This document shows, in pieces, positions 8,001-16,226 of a stretch of DNA of 64,000 nucleotides. A model generated the notes under the pieces. It did not search any database. It saw nothing but the letters and a program-made list of their open reading frames with translations, and was not told where the DNA came from. The position numbers were made by a program, and so were the translations under genes. Each line of letters starts with the position of its first letter. Position 1 is the first letter of the stretch. Source of the stretch: an uncultured Clostridium sp. GTDB lineage: Bacteria > Bacillota > Clostridia > Lachnospirales > Lachnospiraceae. The stretch is taken from the NCBI GenBank assembly GCA_947178445.1, contig CAMWYJ010000012.1, positions 1 to 64,000 of the forward strand, written 5' to 3'.

Positions 8001-8937
8001 CAAGCTCTGATTTTTCCGTCAGAACCTGACCGTTTTCATTATAGGTATATTCTGCAGCCAGCCCGTTTGCTCCGGAAACTGCCGTCCTCTGTCCGGCTTC
8101 ATTATAGGTATAATGTACCTCCGTTCCGTCATTACAGGTCATGCCGGTGATCCGGTGCCCTTCGTCATAGGTATAAGTCGTTTTCCTTCCGGTCGTCTCC
8201 GTAATCACTGTAAGGTCACCGTTGGCATCGTAGGTATAATCTGCCCCACTGCCATCCGGCATCCGGTATCCGGTCAGATCCTGCTTATCGTTATAGCGAT
8301 ATTCCGTCACCCCGCCAATGGCATTCTCGTAGCGTAAACCCTGTCCATACCGGTCAGTCAGTGCCTTTTCCTTCGTCCCGTCTGCATTTATCATAACAAC
8401 CGAGGTTGTCTCATCTTTCTTGTTTTCTGTATATTGGAAGACTGTCTTTTCCGCTTCCGAACCGTTAGAAATCTGTGAAAGAACCCTTCCCTTTTCATCA
8501 TACGTGTTTTCCACGTAAACATGCTCGTTATTTTCCAGTCCTTTCGTAATGTGCCCATTCTCATCATACTCATAAGTCAGAACTGCTCCGGTCTTTCCGG
8601 TAAGCCTTACCATACAGTCTCCGTTATAGGCAAATCCGGTTGTATTGCCGGCGGCATCCTCCACCTTTATGATACGCCCGTTCTTATCGTATAACGCAGT
8701 AATGGACTTCCCAGTGGCACAATCCGTAACGGTCATTGTTTGCTCTGTCCGGCTGATGGCAACCCTGCTTCCCTGTTCCGTAATATAGCCGGTAAGCCGT
8801 CCCTCCAAATCAAACAGATACTGCTCCTGTTTCATATAGAGCGTATACCCCTCATCCGTCTTTACGATGTGGTACCTCCGGCTATCCGTTCCTGTCTGGT
8901 AATAGGTTCGTTCTATATCTGAATTCTCATCTAACAA
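5047..8937 (-). CDS. RHS/YD-repeat polymorphic toxin (C-terminal ORF)
   Basis: The product is 1296 residues. Several dozen YD repeats (Y-D-x-x-G-x-L/V and variants) fill residues 40-1090 and would form the hollow RHS shell. The core end carries RYYNVDIKRFVNQDVLTG and SFLDPFGLE at about 1155-1197. The variable tip is the last 99 residues, with hydrophobic stretches (LLACINISF, VVSITIGCYDIGLFLY, GLIPGIGDYITVALFL) that suggest a membrane-active toxin. The only start is a TTG at 8935-8937 with GGAG just upstream, overlapping the end of the previous gene. There is no signal peptide, so it needs the upstream ORF for export. It may be the second half of one protein (see findings). Confidence 0.85.
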   Translation of the reverse strand: MLDENSDIERTYYQTGTDSRRYHIVKTDEGYTLYMKQEQYLFDLEGRLTGYITEQGSRVAISRTEQTMTVTDCATGKSITALYDKNGRIIKVEDAAGNTTGFAYNGDCMVRLTGKTGAVLTYEYDENGHITKGLENNEHVYVENTYDEKGRVLSQISNGSEAEKTVFQYTENKKDETTSVVMINADGTKEKALTDRYGQGLRYENAIGGVTEYRYNDKQDLTGYRMPDGSGADYTYDANGDLTVITETTGRKTTYTYDEGHRITGMTCNDGTEVHYTYNEAGQRTAVSGANGLAAEYTYNENGQVLTEKSELGTIRYTYKDGLLYSVTDYAGFTQKLSYDANGNVIQYMDANGVVTNYELDASGRVLSESVTVSAGKKAVTSYTYDVYGNLLSKTDAGGNTTKYAYDENDRLSTETRPDGSTITYQYNENGNITQITYPDGTTEVSAVYDAAGNTLELLDTLRSVSKGSYSAGSQLLSMIQPNGGVVSYAYYDNGLLKSQTDAEGNTQTITYDGAGRVVSITDAAENSTKYRYDKYGNLAAVEDCLGNTTRMEYNAFRKVVKQTDARGNATRYEYDKNLNCNRITDAEGNVTELAYDGTGRIIKVTRKGKTETEDITLSLVYDALGNVTAVTDGEGNTQKMRYNLNSQLTAVYDAYGNQTAAYTYDVLGNVASVTDADGNRTENTYDAFGNLIRQWNQSADTAVEYTYLGGKYLSMSKDAMGNTASMTYDSMGNLASITNPNGGVTTYRYDLNNNLTDEIIGEDYHVSYTYNAQNLAESKTNSRGQKTAYEYDALGRITKQSDEAGTISYAYDENGNVLTVTDESGTITRTYDKAGRVKTYEDAKGNKITYEYDSFGNVSRLTYPNGRAVTYTYDKNGNVKTVTDWKKRTTAYSYDKNGRLVKTERPDGTVEIRTYDKAGRLTSILDKKGETVVNSQEYSYDASGNITQLKALESGELNFGALSDVKMTYDKNNRLLTYNGENVEYDKDGNMVYGPLNGSMAAFTYDCRNRLVKAGDTVYEYDAENNRIAVTTGTKRMEYVVNSQPELSQVLQSRVTDTTSKETKPEVTYYFYGKGLQSQENDTDGYLTYHFNNVGSTMAVTDSNGKVVKEYAYSPYGELLLGESDGNIQFLYNGQYGVTTDDNGLYYMRARYYNVDIKRFVNQDVLTGTLERISSLNRYAYVEGNPVSFLDPFGLEKKYNSETYNQHNWITNFSYLLACINISFPNPVTMVVSITIGCYDIGLFLYDLSEYDPLSDAAVETWKNIGKDIAGLIPGIGDYITVALFLKDKYDKGEL
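5347..5717. repeat. 371-bp direct repeat of the rhs core, copy in the intact gene
   Basis: This is the partner of 4093-4463. It covers the last 120 or so core codons and ends at the toxin junction. Recombination between the copies would delete 1254 bp, including the present toxin tip and its immunity gene, and install the orphan tip. Confidence 0.9.
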
Positions 8938-11900
8938 TACCGCTCCGTTTTCAATTTTTCCACATATGCCACATAACTTCCGTTATCATAGCGCTCTACA
9001 ACATATTTCTTTGCTCCATCTAATGCTTCCCACTTGATCGATACCGTTGAATCCGTTGCCGATGTCTCGATTCCCTGCACCGGCTTTAAACCCTCTATGT
9101 TTACCTTAATTGCCTTCGTCTCCTCCGCTTCATTGCCTGTATAATCAATTGCAGTGATACGAAGCACATATTCTCCTTTCAACCCTTCTGTATCCAGTAC
9201 AAATCTTCTATTTTTTTCTGTATCCTCCCCTCTTAATGCCTCACCCTTTATCGGAACCTCCCGCTCCTCATCCTTTTTACGGTAATAGGCTTTGATATCC
9301 TTAATATACCCCTTATCACTGGCCGCAACATAAAATTGCAGCGGCTCATTGATTTTTTCCCCGTCAATGCTGTATTGGATGCTCGTGATCACAGGCGGGG
9401 TGGTATCCGCAACCGCTTTTACAATCTTCTGACTTGTCTTTTCCCCTTCATCCCCATACTGGTTTGTCGTTCTAATGTAATAACAATACTGATACCCCGG
9501 CTTGACATCACGGTCAATGACATCCTTAACCTTCTTCTCCGTATTTTGAATATCCATAATCCATTGAAATGTCTTCTCTGAATTCTCTTTCCGGTAAATA
9601 CTATAATATTTGCAATCTTCCTCTCCGCTCATCAGAAATGACAGGTGTACATACCCTTCTCCTGCTTCTGCCTTAAATTCAGCCGGAGCCTTCGGGAGCG
9701 GATACGGTGTCACTGAAACGGACTCTTTCTCCGATACGTTACCCGCTGCATCAACTGCTGAAATTGTATATTGATACGCTACACCATTCGTAAGCCCTTC
9801 GTCCTTAAATACTGCCTTTTCAGCCCGGATACAGCTGCTTACCATATCACCATTTGCATTCGGATATTCGATGGTTACCTTTTCCGGAATTTGCGCAATC
9901 TCTTCTCCATTGCGTGTCACGATATAATAATCGACATAGCTTTCCCCGTCATGAAAGCTTTCGCTTAAATCCATGGTAACCGTTCCGGAATCGGTATGGA
10001 TTTTCGGGGCAGCCTTTCTAATTGGTGCCTTTTTGTCTGCTTTGGTACCGGCTGTAATCTTTTTGCTGTATTCTGATTCATTTTTATATGTATCCACAGC
10101 AGTCACACAATACTCATACACCTTATCACAAGGCAGGCTTTTATCCACATAATAGGTGCTTTGTGACTTACCAATATATTCGCCATTTCGATATATCCTG
10201 TATTCCTTTAGTTCCGTATTATCGGAAGACTCCTCCCAGCTAAGGCTTACATAATAATATCCACTGCTCTTACAGGTCAGCTTTTGTGGAACACTTGGCG
10301 GTTCCTCGTCTGCATCTTCACATATCAGTGTCTTAGCAATATCACTCATGTACCGGTCAGATGTATACCAGTGTATATCATATACAAGCTCCGCTATATT
10401 AAATATGGAATCCGAATCATGAAACATGATCCGGGTCAGATTATCTTCCGAACCATTTTTCTTTTCAAATATAATACGGTGGTTTTTCGTTGGCAGTATT
10501 CCATAACCGGCTGCCGAATTATCCTGATAATCACCTGTCACACGGATTGTTCCGTCTGTCATATAGCCCTCATCTTTACATTGCATATTGACCTGGAACT
10601 CACCAATCTCTGCCTGCCCCTCCGGTTCAGTCATTTCCAAAATTCCATATAAATAGAGCGTACCTGCTTTGAGGTTTCCGGTATCCACCTTGATACTGCC
10701 ACATTCTTTCACATATGTTGGACCGACAGAAACAAGATTCCCATAAGACACACGGATTTCTTTTGCGTCCAGATGATGCCCGCCAAGCGAGACAGGGGAT
10801 AGCACAGATAAATTACCATGAATGCTCAAATCCCTGTCAAGACGGCTTTCTCCAATTACCGTTACATCACCTGTCATCTCCGGCATCTGGATGTATTGAA
10901 GCTTATCCACATTCAGGCTTTCAAATGTAACATCCGCCCCTTCCACTGCATAAAAATTCCCCTGTAAACGACATCCCATATCAATTGACACCTTTGACGG
11001 ATTCTGAATATCCAGACCACCAAGCAGCAGATAGCCTCGCTGTTTAACTCCCCCTGTCATCTGCTGCAACATTTGTTCCTTTTCACCATTTAAGCACAGC
11101 TTTGCCCCGCCAATGAGTACTTCATTACGGCTTCCGTATGTAACTTCATCTATATATTGGAGATTTCCCGCAAGATATACCGTTCCCTTCGTCATATTTC
11201 CTCCAGGTTCCTCATCCACCTGGATATACCAGTCACCGCCAATCTCTAAAACATCCTCTTCTTTATACATGACCAGCATTCCGTTGCTTGAAGAATATTC
11301 TTGTCCACCCTGCGTCTCTTTCACATCCTGGAGCCGCATATCGCCCTTTACGACCAATCTTCCGCCATTGATTACCACAGTACCCAGCGCTACCGTAAAA
11401 TCACCGTCCACCGTCAGTGTATGACCGTTCAAATCCAATACACCGCCATAAAGAGTTATATTTTTTGTATAAGTCATATCTCCGGTTAAGGTATAGCCCT
11501 CCATGCCGTCCTTAACGAGACTATTTGACTTGTTATCCAGATTGTGAATCGTAACCTCTGTTTCAAAAGACACACGTCCGCTTCCATAATTTGAAATCTC
11601 AACGTTTTCCAAAACAGCCTCGTTGCTCCCAAAATTCACCTTCTGTAAAACATTATTCCCGTTAAATGTAACAACCGCTTTATCGGTTGTCACCAGGTTA
11701 TCGGCCGCTCCATGACTGCTCTGTGTCATATTTCCCTCTATACTGAGGTTACCGCCCGATATCTCACCGGAAGAAGCCATGCTTCCCATATAGAAATTCT
11801 TACACGCTATGCTGCTACTGTTTACTTCCCCGGTCATTGACAGGGTTCCGTCACTTCCGTCCGGAAACTCTAAATTATCCTCTATATAAATCCTTCCACT

Positions 11901-13748
11901 TTTTACCGATAACGTTCCATGCAATACCGTCAGATTTTTGCAGGAAAGAAAGCCTCCATTCAATGTGCAGTCATCACGGAGCGTCACATCACCATATATG
12001 TAATAGTTTTCCGTTCCCAAATCAACCGGTCCAAATATCTCCACATCGCAATACGAGGATTTCATGCAATTTATATTATCCTGATTAATGAACGAACGCC
12101 CTTCTATCTCCAACTGTGAACTAGCCGGCTGTAAAAAATATATTCCATGATCCGCTATGACCCTACTATAATATCCGTTGGCATTCAGCCTGCAAATCGG
12201 ATTATCTGTCGGATTATCTAAACAGATATGCCGTTCCTTCTGTTTCTCACACTTGTAACTGCACCGCCACATATTGCCAGACCAGTTCTCACTGGTAACA
12301 AAATTTTTTGCCGTTTCTCCTTTTTGCGTAATATCCCCGTTAAAATACCATGCACCATTTGTCAGATATCCGGTATGGTCTGTAACTGATTCTGTGATGA
12401 AATCACCATATATATGGACTGTACCCATACTTTTCGAATCGACAAGTGCCGCTGTGGATGCATATGTTTTCTCCACACCCTTTTGCACAAGGGACTGAAC
12501 CCTGTAGTCTCCATATACATTAAGGTTACCTCTTCCAATCCTGACATCTCCGTTCTGGATCAAATCTCCCTGAACATCAAGTGTATAACCGTTCAGTATA
12601 AGCTCACCCTCCGCAAGATATCCATTTCCATATATTGTTGTATTTTCGCAAAGAGTTCCTGCCTCAATCGGCACGTAGCCATAGCTGGTAGGACAGCCAT
12701 AACCCTCATAATCCCCAAAATTGCAATATAAACCAAACGCAATCTGCTGTTCTCCGAAATCATAACCCCCTTCTTCTTTCTCTCTTCCTTCTGTCATAAC
12801 CTCTATATGCTCAAACCATGTATCTTCGCTTCTGATATAGATATTTTGAAGCCCCGCTCCACTTAATAACAGGCAGCTTTCGCCGGACATCACAAAATCA
12901 CTGGATGTTTCATTACAAAAATACTCCGTAAACTGCATCGTCTGCAGAAAACTTCCCTGCAATTCAATCACACCGTTATCTATATCTGTCTGTGCCATAC
13001 TGCGGTAATATATGGACATATCACCACCTACAAACAAATGGTCAGATTTGTGATGCATGATGAGACTGTTATTCATCGTTACGGATATTTCCATGTCCTT
13101 TTCAATGATCAGATTACCGCCATAAAATATAATATCCCCACCATACCACACATGGTTTCCTGCCACGGTCAGAATTCCATCGACACTAAGAGCTGCCGAC
13201 TGGGTTACATTACCTTGCACAGTCAATGTATGACCATTTAAAAATAGAGGTTTTGCTATTTTTAAATCGCCTGTAACCACTAAATCCTCCGTCAGTACAC
13301 TGATCTCGTCAATACTGCAATCGCCCTCTATAACACCATTCTCACCGATAAGTGGTGCTGCAGTCTGCGGAATCTCAGGTTTTTCAATTATCTCTTCTGA
13401 AGCATCTTCTTCTGCCTGTTCTTCAAAATACTGTTCCGGTTTCTCCGCTTCTCCCGTATTGTCACCTGGTTCCTCCGAGGAAGCCGCTTCATTTCCATCT
13501 GTGCTTTTATTGTTTTTTTCCTGCTTATTACTCTCCTGTCCTTCTCCACCTATTTCCTGTTTTTCCACTGTATTTGTAACAGCTTCCGTATTACTCTGCG
13601 TATTTCCTGACTGCGTGCTTTCAACAGCAGTATCAACACTTGCCGCATACACCTCCGATATATAGCGATAATTATCAATCTGTATTCCCTGAAACACCAT
13701 AACTGCTGCCATAATGACCGCTAACACTCTTTCTTTCATCCTCTTCAT
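8931..13748 (-). CDS. secreted N-terminal portion of the Rhs system, strand-repeat and FN3-like domains
   Basis: About 1605 residues from the ATG at 13746-13748, chosen because AAGGA lies about 9 bases before it and the promoter lies too close to the first ATG at 13811. The N-terminus is a signal peptide (MKRMKERVLAVIMAAVMVF, later VYAAS). Then come an acidic Gln/Glu/Lys-rich linker to about residue 130 and a long array of motifs such as LNGHTLTVQGN and LNGYTLDVQGD, up to about 1110, that look like parallel beta-helix turns. Three to five fibronectin-III-like domains follow (YYYVSLSWEESSDNTELKEY, TVSIKWEALDGAKKYVVERY). The last FN3 unit is cut short by the TAG at 8931-8933, suggesting the protein continues into rhs after a -1 shift. 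A wall-bound, WapA-like delivery protein is the likely role. Confidence 0.75.
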   Translation of the reverse strand: MKRMKERVLAVIMAAVMVFQGIQIDNYRYISEVYAASVDTAVESTQSGNTQSNTEAVTNTVEKQEIGGEGQESNKQEKNNKSTDGNEAASSEEPGDNTGEAEKPEQYFEEQAEEDASEEIIEKPEIPQTAAPLIGENGVIEGDCSIDEISVLTEDLVVTGDLKIAKPLFLNGHTLTVQGNVTQSAALSVDGILTVAGNHVWYGGDIIFYGGNLIIEKDMEISVTMNNSLIMHHKSDHLFVGGDMSIYYRSMAQTDIDNGVIELQGSFLQTMQFTEYFCNETSSDFVMSGESCLLLSGAGLQNIYIRSEDTWFEHIEVMTEGREKEEGGYDFGEQQIAFGLYCNFGDYEGYGCPTSYGYVPIEAGTLCENTTIYGNGYLAEGELILNGYTLDVQGDLIQNGDVRIGRGNLNVYGDYRVQSLVQKGVEKTYASTAALVDSKSMGTVHIYGDFITESVTDHTGYLTNGAWYFNGDITQKGETAKNFVTSENWSGNMWRCSYKCEKQKERHICLDNPTDNPICRLNANGYYSRVIADHGIYFLQPASSQLEIEGRSFINQDNINCMKSSYCDVEIFGPVDLGTENYYIYGDVTLRDDCTLNGGFLSCKNLTVLHGTLSVKSGRIYIEDNLEFPDGSDGTLSMTGEVNSSSIACKNFYMGSMASSGEISGGNLSIEGNMTQSSHGAADNLVTTDKAVVTFNGNNVLQKVNFGSNEAVLENVEISNYGSGRVSFETEVTIHNLDNKSNSLVKDGMEGYTLTGDMTYTKNITLYGGVLDLNGHTLTVDGDFTVALGTVVINGGRLVVKGDMRLQDVKETQGGQEYSSSNGMLVMYKEEDVLEIGGDWYIQVDEEPGGNMTKGTVYLAGNLQYIDEVTYGSRNEVLIGGAKLCLNGEKEQMLQQMTGGVKQRGYLLLGGLDIQNPSKVSIDMGCRLQGNFYAVEGADVTFESLNVDKLQYIQMPEMTGDVTVIGESRLDRDLSIHGNLSVLSPVSLGGHHLDAKEIRVSYGNLVSVGPTYVKECGSIKVDTGNLKAGTLYLYGILEMTEPEGQAEIGEFQVNMQCKDEGYMTDGTIRVTGDYQDNSAAGYGILPTKNHRIIFEKKNGSEDNLTRIMFHDSDSIFNIAELVYDIHWYTSDRYMSDIAKTLICEDADEEPPSVPQKLTCKSSGYYYVSLSWEESSDNTELKEYRIYRNGEYIGKSQSTYYVDKSLPCDKVYEYCVTAVDTYKNESEYSKKITAGTKADKKAPIRKAAPKIHTDSGTVTMDLSESFHDGESYVDYYIVTRNGEEIAQIPEKVTIEYPNANGDMVSSCIRAEKAVFKDEGLTNGVAYQYTISAVDAAGNVSEKESVSVTPYPLPKAPAEFKAEAGEGYVHLSFLMSGEEDCKYYSIYRKENSEKTFQWIMDIQNTEKKVKDVIDRDVKPGYQYCYYIRTTNQYGDEGEKTSQKIVKAVADTTPPVITSIQYSIDGEKINEPLQFYVAASDKGYIKDIKAYYRKKDEEREVPIKGEALRGEDTEKNRRFVLDTEGLKGEYVLRITAIDYTGNEAEETKAIKVNIEGLKPVQGIETSATDSTVSIKWEALDGAKKYVVERYDNGSYVAYVEKLKTERYC

Positions 13749-13827
13749 CCCCATTTTCCTTGTGTTTATCCTTCGTGTAACAACAAAAGTAATTATTCCT
13801 CTTTTCATCAATTACTAACTTAAATAT

Positions 13828-13836
13828 ATTATAGCA
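13828..13836 (-). promoter_or_regulatory. extended -10 promoter for the rhs operon
   Basis: On the minus strand TGC-TATAAT forms an extended -10 with no good -35 at 17 bases. Transcription would start near 13821, too close to the ATG at 13811 for a ribosome binding site. This supports the later start at 13748. Confidence 0.45.
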
Positions 13837-14204
13837 ATACAAATCTCTTCAAAATTCGCTCTTATATAACTATTTCAAACATTCACCATCATCATAAAAC
13901 TTATGTTACTCAACTGACAAACAATCCAGTATTTTATTTCTCTTGTTCTTGAATCCTGCCATTTTTTCATTTGTTCAGTAGTATATCATATTTCGTACTA
14001 CATCCACAATCTATTTATTGTGTTATTATCAATTTTACTTTTAAGATTTCATATTTTGAGCTTCGATTGCTTGAATCACGAATTTTATTTTTTCCTATAT
14101 TTTTCATTTTTATGTTGATTTTTGTAAAGAATTATGTTATTCTAGCTATACCATAGTTTTATGTTGGATAGCAGATAACATATTTATTTGTTTTCCGACA
14201 GTAA
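13837..14204. other. AT-rich intergenic stretch upstream of rhs
   Basis: About 370 bases of very AT-rich sequence between the rhs promoter and the terminators behind the tRNA. I see no convincing gene, RNA or repeat. A short plus-strand frame at 13971-14156 has no ribosome binding site and is ignored. Confidence 0.5.
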
Positions 14205-14234
14205 AGGAGCTATCCACTAAGTGGATAGCTCCTG
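14205..14234 (-). terminator. perfect hairpin downstream of tRNA-Leu
   Basis: An almost perfect palindrome (AGGAGCTATCCACT and its complement, one to three base loop) follows the tRNA on the minus strand. The T-run is weak (TTTACTG), so it may be a processing or backup terminator. Confidence 0.55.
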
Positions 14235-14242
14235 AGTGAATT

Positions 14243-14282
14243 AAAATCCGCTTCGGTCCTGCAGACTTGTGAGCGGATTTTT
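14243..14282 (-). terminator. rho-independent terminator after tRNA-Leu
   Basis: Arms AAAATCCGCT and AGCGGATTTT with a 19-base loop, followed on the minus strand by TTTTAATT. It is placed to end the tRNA or L20-operon transcript. Confidence 0.65.
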
Positions 14283-14471
14283 AATGCTCTTTTATTCATC
14301 TTCTCCATCCTTTTTCCACAGCCAGCCATGGTAAATAATACGATGGACCACATCATAACAATCATCATTCTTTTGATTCCAGTACCTCGTTGACAATATA
14401 AACAGGCGAAAGCCCATAAATAAAAATAACGCAAAACCAGAACCACTACGGTTCGATTTTGCGCCATATCC

Positions 14472-14555
14472 TGCGGAAGATGGGACTTGAACCCACACGG
14501 TGTTGCCACCACTAGATCCTTAGTCTAGCCTGTCTGCCAGTTCCAGCACTTCCGC
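14472..14555 (-). tRNA. tRNA-Leu (anticodon AAG)
   Basis: An 84-base class II tRNA. The acceptor stem is GCGGAAG/CTTCCGC with discriminator A. The anticodon stem CTAGA/TCTAG carries the loop CTAAGGA, which places AAG at positions 34-36. There is a long variable arm (GTGGTGGCAACACCGT region), and the T arm contains GGTTCAAGTCC. No CCA is encoded. It lies downstream of rplT on the same strand. Confidence 0.9.
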
Positions 14556-14658
14556 ATATTCAATTATGGTGTAAATAAGCACCTTTGATAGATTACTACA
14601 TTTTCAGGAAAATTGCAATAGAAAATTACAATTTTTCTTCTGAAAGATTGGTAATCCT

Positions 14659-14686
14659 GAATCAGGTGCAAAATGCACCTGATTCT
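14659..14686. terminator. 12-bp hairpin between rplT and tRNA-Leu
   Basis: GAATCAGGTGCA and its complement surround a short A-rich loop. On the minus strand no T-run follows, so this may be an RNA-processing or weak termination hairpin at the end of the L20 operon. Confidence 0.45.
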
Positions 14687-14738
14687 ATTATTTACTCTAT
14701 TCTGATCCATTCAGACAAGGATAATATCTCTACTTTCA

Positions 14739-15095
14739 TTATGCTAATTTTGCCTTGGCAACATCAACAAGCTTTGCAAATCCTTCTGCATCAGAAACTG
14801 CTAACTCTGCAAGCATCTTTCTGTTCATATCAACACCGGCAAGCTTAAGACCATACATAAACTTGCTGTATGATAAACCATTCATTCTAGCTGCAGCATT
14901 GATACGAGCAATCCAAAGACGTCTGAACTGTCTCTTTCTCTGCTTACGTCCTGCATATGAAGAAGTAAGTGCTCTCATAACTGACTGCTTTGCAACTCTG
15001 TACTGCTTAGATCTTGCTCCTCTATAACCCTTTGCGAGCTTTAATGTTCTATTATGTCTCTTTTTAGCGCCTACGCCGCCTTTAACTCTTGCCAT
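14739..15095 (-). CDS. rplT: 50S ribosomal protein L20
   Basis: The 118-residue basic protein has typical L20 features: MARVKGGV at the start, then [18 protein letters not shown], and [20 protein letters not shown] near the C-terminus. It binds 23S rRNA early in 50S assembly and in Firmicutes also represses its own operon by binding the leader. It is the last gene of infC-rpmI-rplT, with AGGAGG before the ATG. Confidence 0.98.
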   Translation of the reverse strand: MARVKGGVGAKKRHNRTLKLAKGYRGARSKQYRVAKQSVMRALTSSYAGRKQRKRQFRRLWIARINAAARMNGLSYSKFMYGLKLAGVDMNRKMLAELAVSDAEGFAKLVDVAKAKLA

Positions 15096-15135
15096 TTTTA
15101 TTTCCTCCTAATTCATGTACCAAATTCAACGCATC

Positions 15136-15333
15136 CTACAGATATGGTAAAATCTTCTTCATTACCTTCTCGTTAGTCTTATCCATCATTGCTGCCTTAC
15201 GAAGCTCTCTCTTTTTCTTTGTTGTCTTCTTTGTTAAAATATGACGCTTGTAAGCTTTGTTTCTCTTTAACTTACCAGTTCCCGTCTTTGTAAAACGCTT
15301 TGCAGCTGCTCTGTTTGTCTTTAATTTTGGCAT
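15136..15333 (-). CDS. rpmI: 50S ribosomal protein L35
   Basis: The 65-residue, Lys/Arg-rich protein starts [20 protein letters not shown], a clear L35. It lies between infC and rplT in the conserved order and has AAGGAGG upstream. Length and sequence are normal for the family. Confidence 0.98.
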   Translation of the reverse strand: MPKLKTNRAAAKRFTKTGTGKLKRNKAYKRHILTKKTTKKKRELRKAAMMDKTNEKVMKKILPYL

Positions 15334-15479
15334 TATATTTTCCTCCTTAAATGTTTGTTAACAATTCTCATGCTGTCGCATGCAACGGCCACAAGCAAAA
15401 TGCTTATGGCATTTTATCATATACAACCGGAACTTCATTCCACTTTCAAGAGCTTTGGAACAAGCTTCCGTATATAATC

Positions 15480-15983
15480 TTATTTCTTGGTCAGGAACAT
15501 AATCATGCTTCTGCCTTCAAACTTTGCCGGCTTATCAATTGCTGCAATATCAGCAAGCTTTTCCGCAAAGTCATCTAAAATAACCTTACTCTGGTTTACA
15601 TGCGCAAGTTCTCTGCCCCGGAATCTTAAAGTAACCTTAACCTTATCACCCTTTGATAAGAACTTTCTTGCCTGGTTTACCTTCGTATTCAAATCATTTG
15701 TATCAATATTCGGCGATAAACGCACCTCTTTGATGTCAATCGTCTTTTGCTTCTTCTTTGCTTCCTTTTCTTTTCTGGCAAGCTCATAACGGTATTTACC
15801 ATAATCAATAATCTTGCATACCGGTGGTTTTGCATTTGGTGCAATCTTGACCAAATCAAGTTCTGCTTCTCTTGCCAACTTCATAGCATCCTTTGCTGAC
15901 ATGATTCCTAACTGTTCACCCTCTGTTCCAATCAGACGAACTTCCTTATCGCGAATCTGCTCATTAATCATTAACTCGGCTAT
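15480..15983 (-). CDS. infC: translation initiation factor IF-3, apparent ATA start
   Basis: IF3 binds the 30S subunit and rejects non-canonical starts. The N-domain begins MINEQIRDKEVRLIG and the C-domain contains EVRLSPNIDTNDL and VKVTLRFRGREL. A GGAGG at 15993-15997 lies 9 bases before an ATA codon (15981-15983) in frame. The first in-frame ATG (15969-15971) is 21 bases away, too far for normal spacing. A TTG at 16004 lies upstream of the GGAGG. I therefore choose ATA, giving 167 residues. Rare starts are known for infC (AUU in E. coli and B. subtilis) and allow IF3 to repress its own synthesis. The alternative is the ATG at 15971. Confidence 0.9.
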   Translation of the reverse strand: MAELMINEQIRDKEVRLIGTEGEQLGIMSAKDAMKLAREAELDLVKIAPNAKPPVCKIIDYGKYRYELARKEKEAKKKQKTIDIKEVRLSPNIDTNDLNTKVNQARKFLSKGDKVKVTLRFRGRELAHVNQSKVILDDFAEKLADIAAIDKPAKFEGRSMIMFLTKK

Positions 15984-16036
15984 GGCTTTGTACCTCCATC
16001 TCAAAATGTTATTCTATTCCTTATGCTTCCTTTTCC

Positions 16037-16070
16037 ACCAAAAAAGTGGATAGCATACCTATCCACTTTT
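16037..16070 (-). terminator. leader terminator of the infC-rpmI-rplT operon
   Basis: On the minus strand AAAAGTGGATAG and CTATCCACTTTT form a 12-bp stem with a five-base loop, ending in a T-run, about 50 bases before the infC start. It lies inside the leader, so it is an attenuator rather than an operon end. The 5' arm can also pair with 16140-16147 upstream. Confidence 0.8.
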
Positions 16071-16139
16071 ATTAGAAAACGCACCTTGCATGTTCACATT
16101 CTAATATTCAACCCGAGTCGCCTCATGCGCTAAGGTGAG

Positions 16140-16185
16140 AGTGGATACTCTGCTTTGTTGTCTGTCACACGACTTGAATAGATTA
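16140..16185 (-). promoter_or_regulatory. infC promoter -10 and antiterminator segment
   Basis: The minus-strand -10 TAATCT is at 16180-16185 and a TTGACT -35 at 16203-16208, spaced 17. The transcript would start near 16173. TATCCACT at 16140-16147 is complementary to AGTGGATA in the terminator 5' arm, so a competing antiterminator can form. L20-controlled leaders of this operon work this way in Bacillus; the exact L20 site here is not identified. Confidence 0.65.
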
Positions 16186-16226
16186 CCATATATTCCTATG
16201 CAAGTCAAGGATTTTTTATACTTTTA

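Noticed and set aside
13971..14156. Plus-strand ORF upstream of rhs
   Set aside because: AT-rich, hydrophobic by composition, no ribosome binding site or recognisable motif.
15984..16004. TTG at 16004 as the infC start
   Set aside because: It lies upstream of the only GGAGG, which would then be inside the gene, and no other ribosome binding site precedes it.
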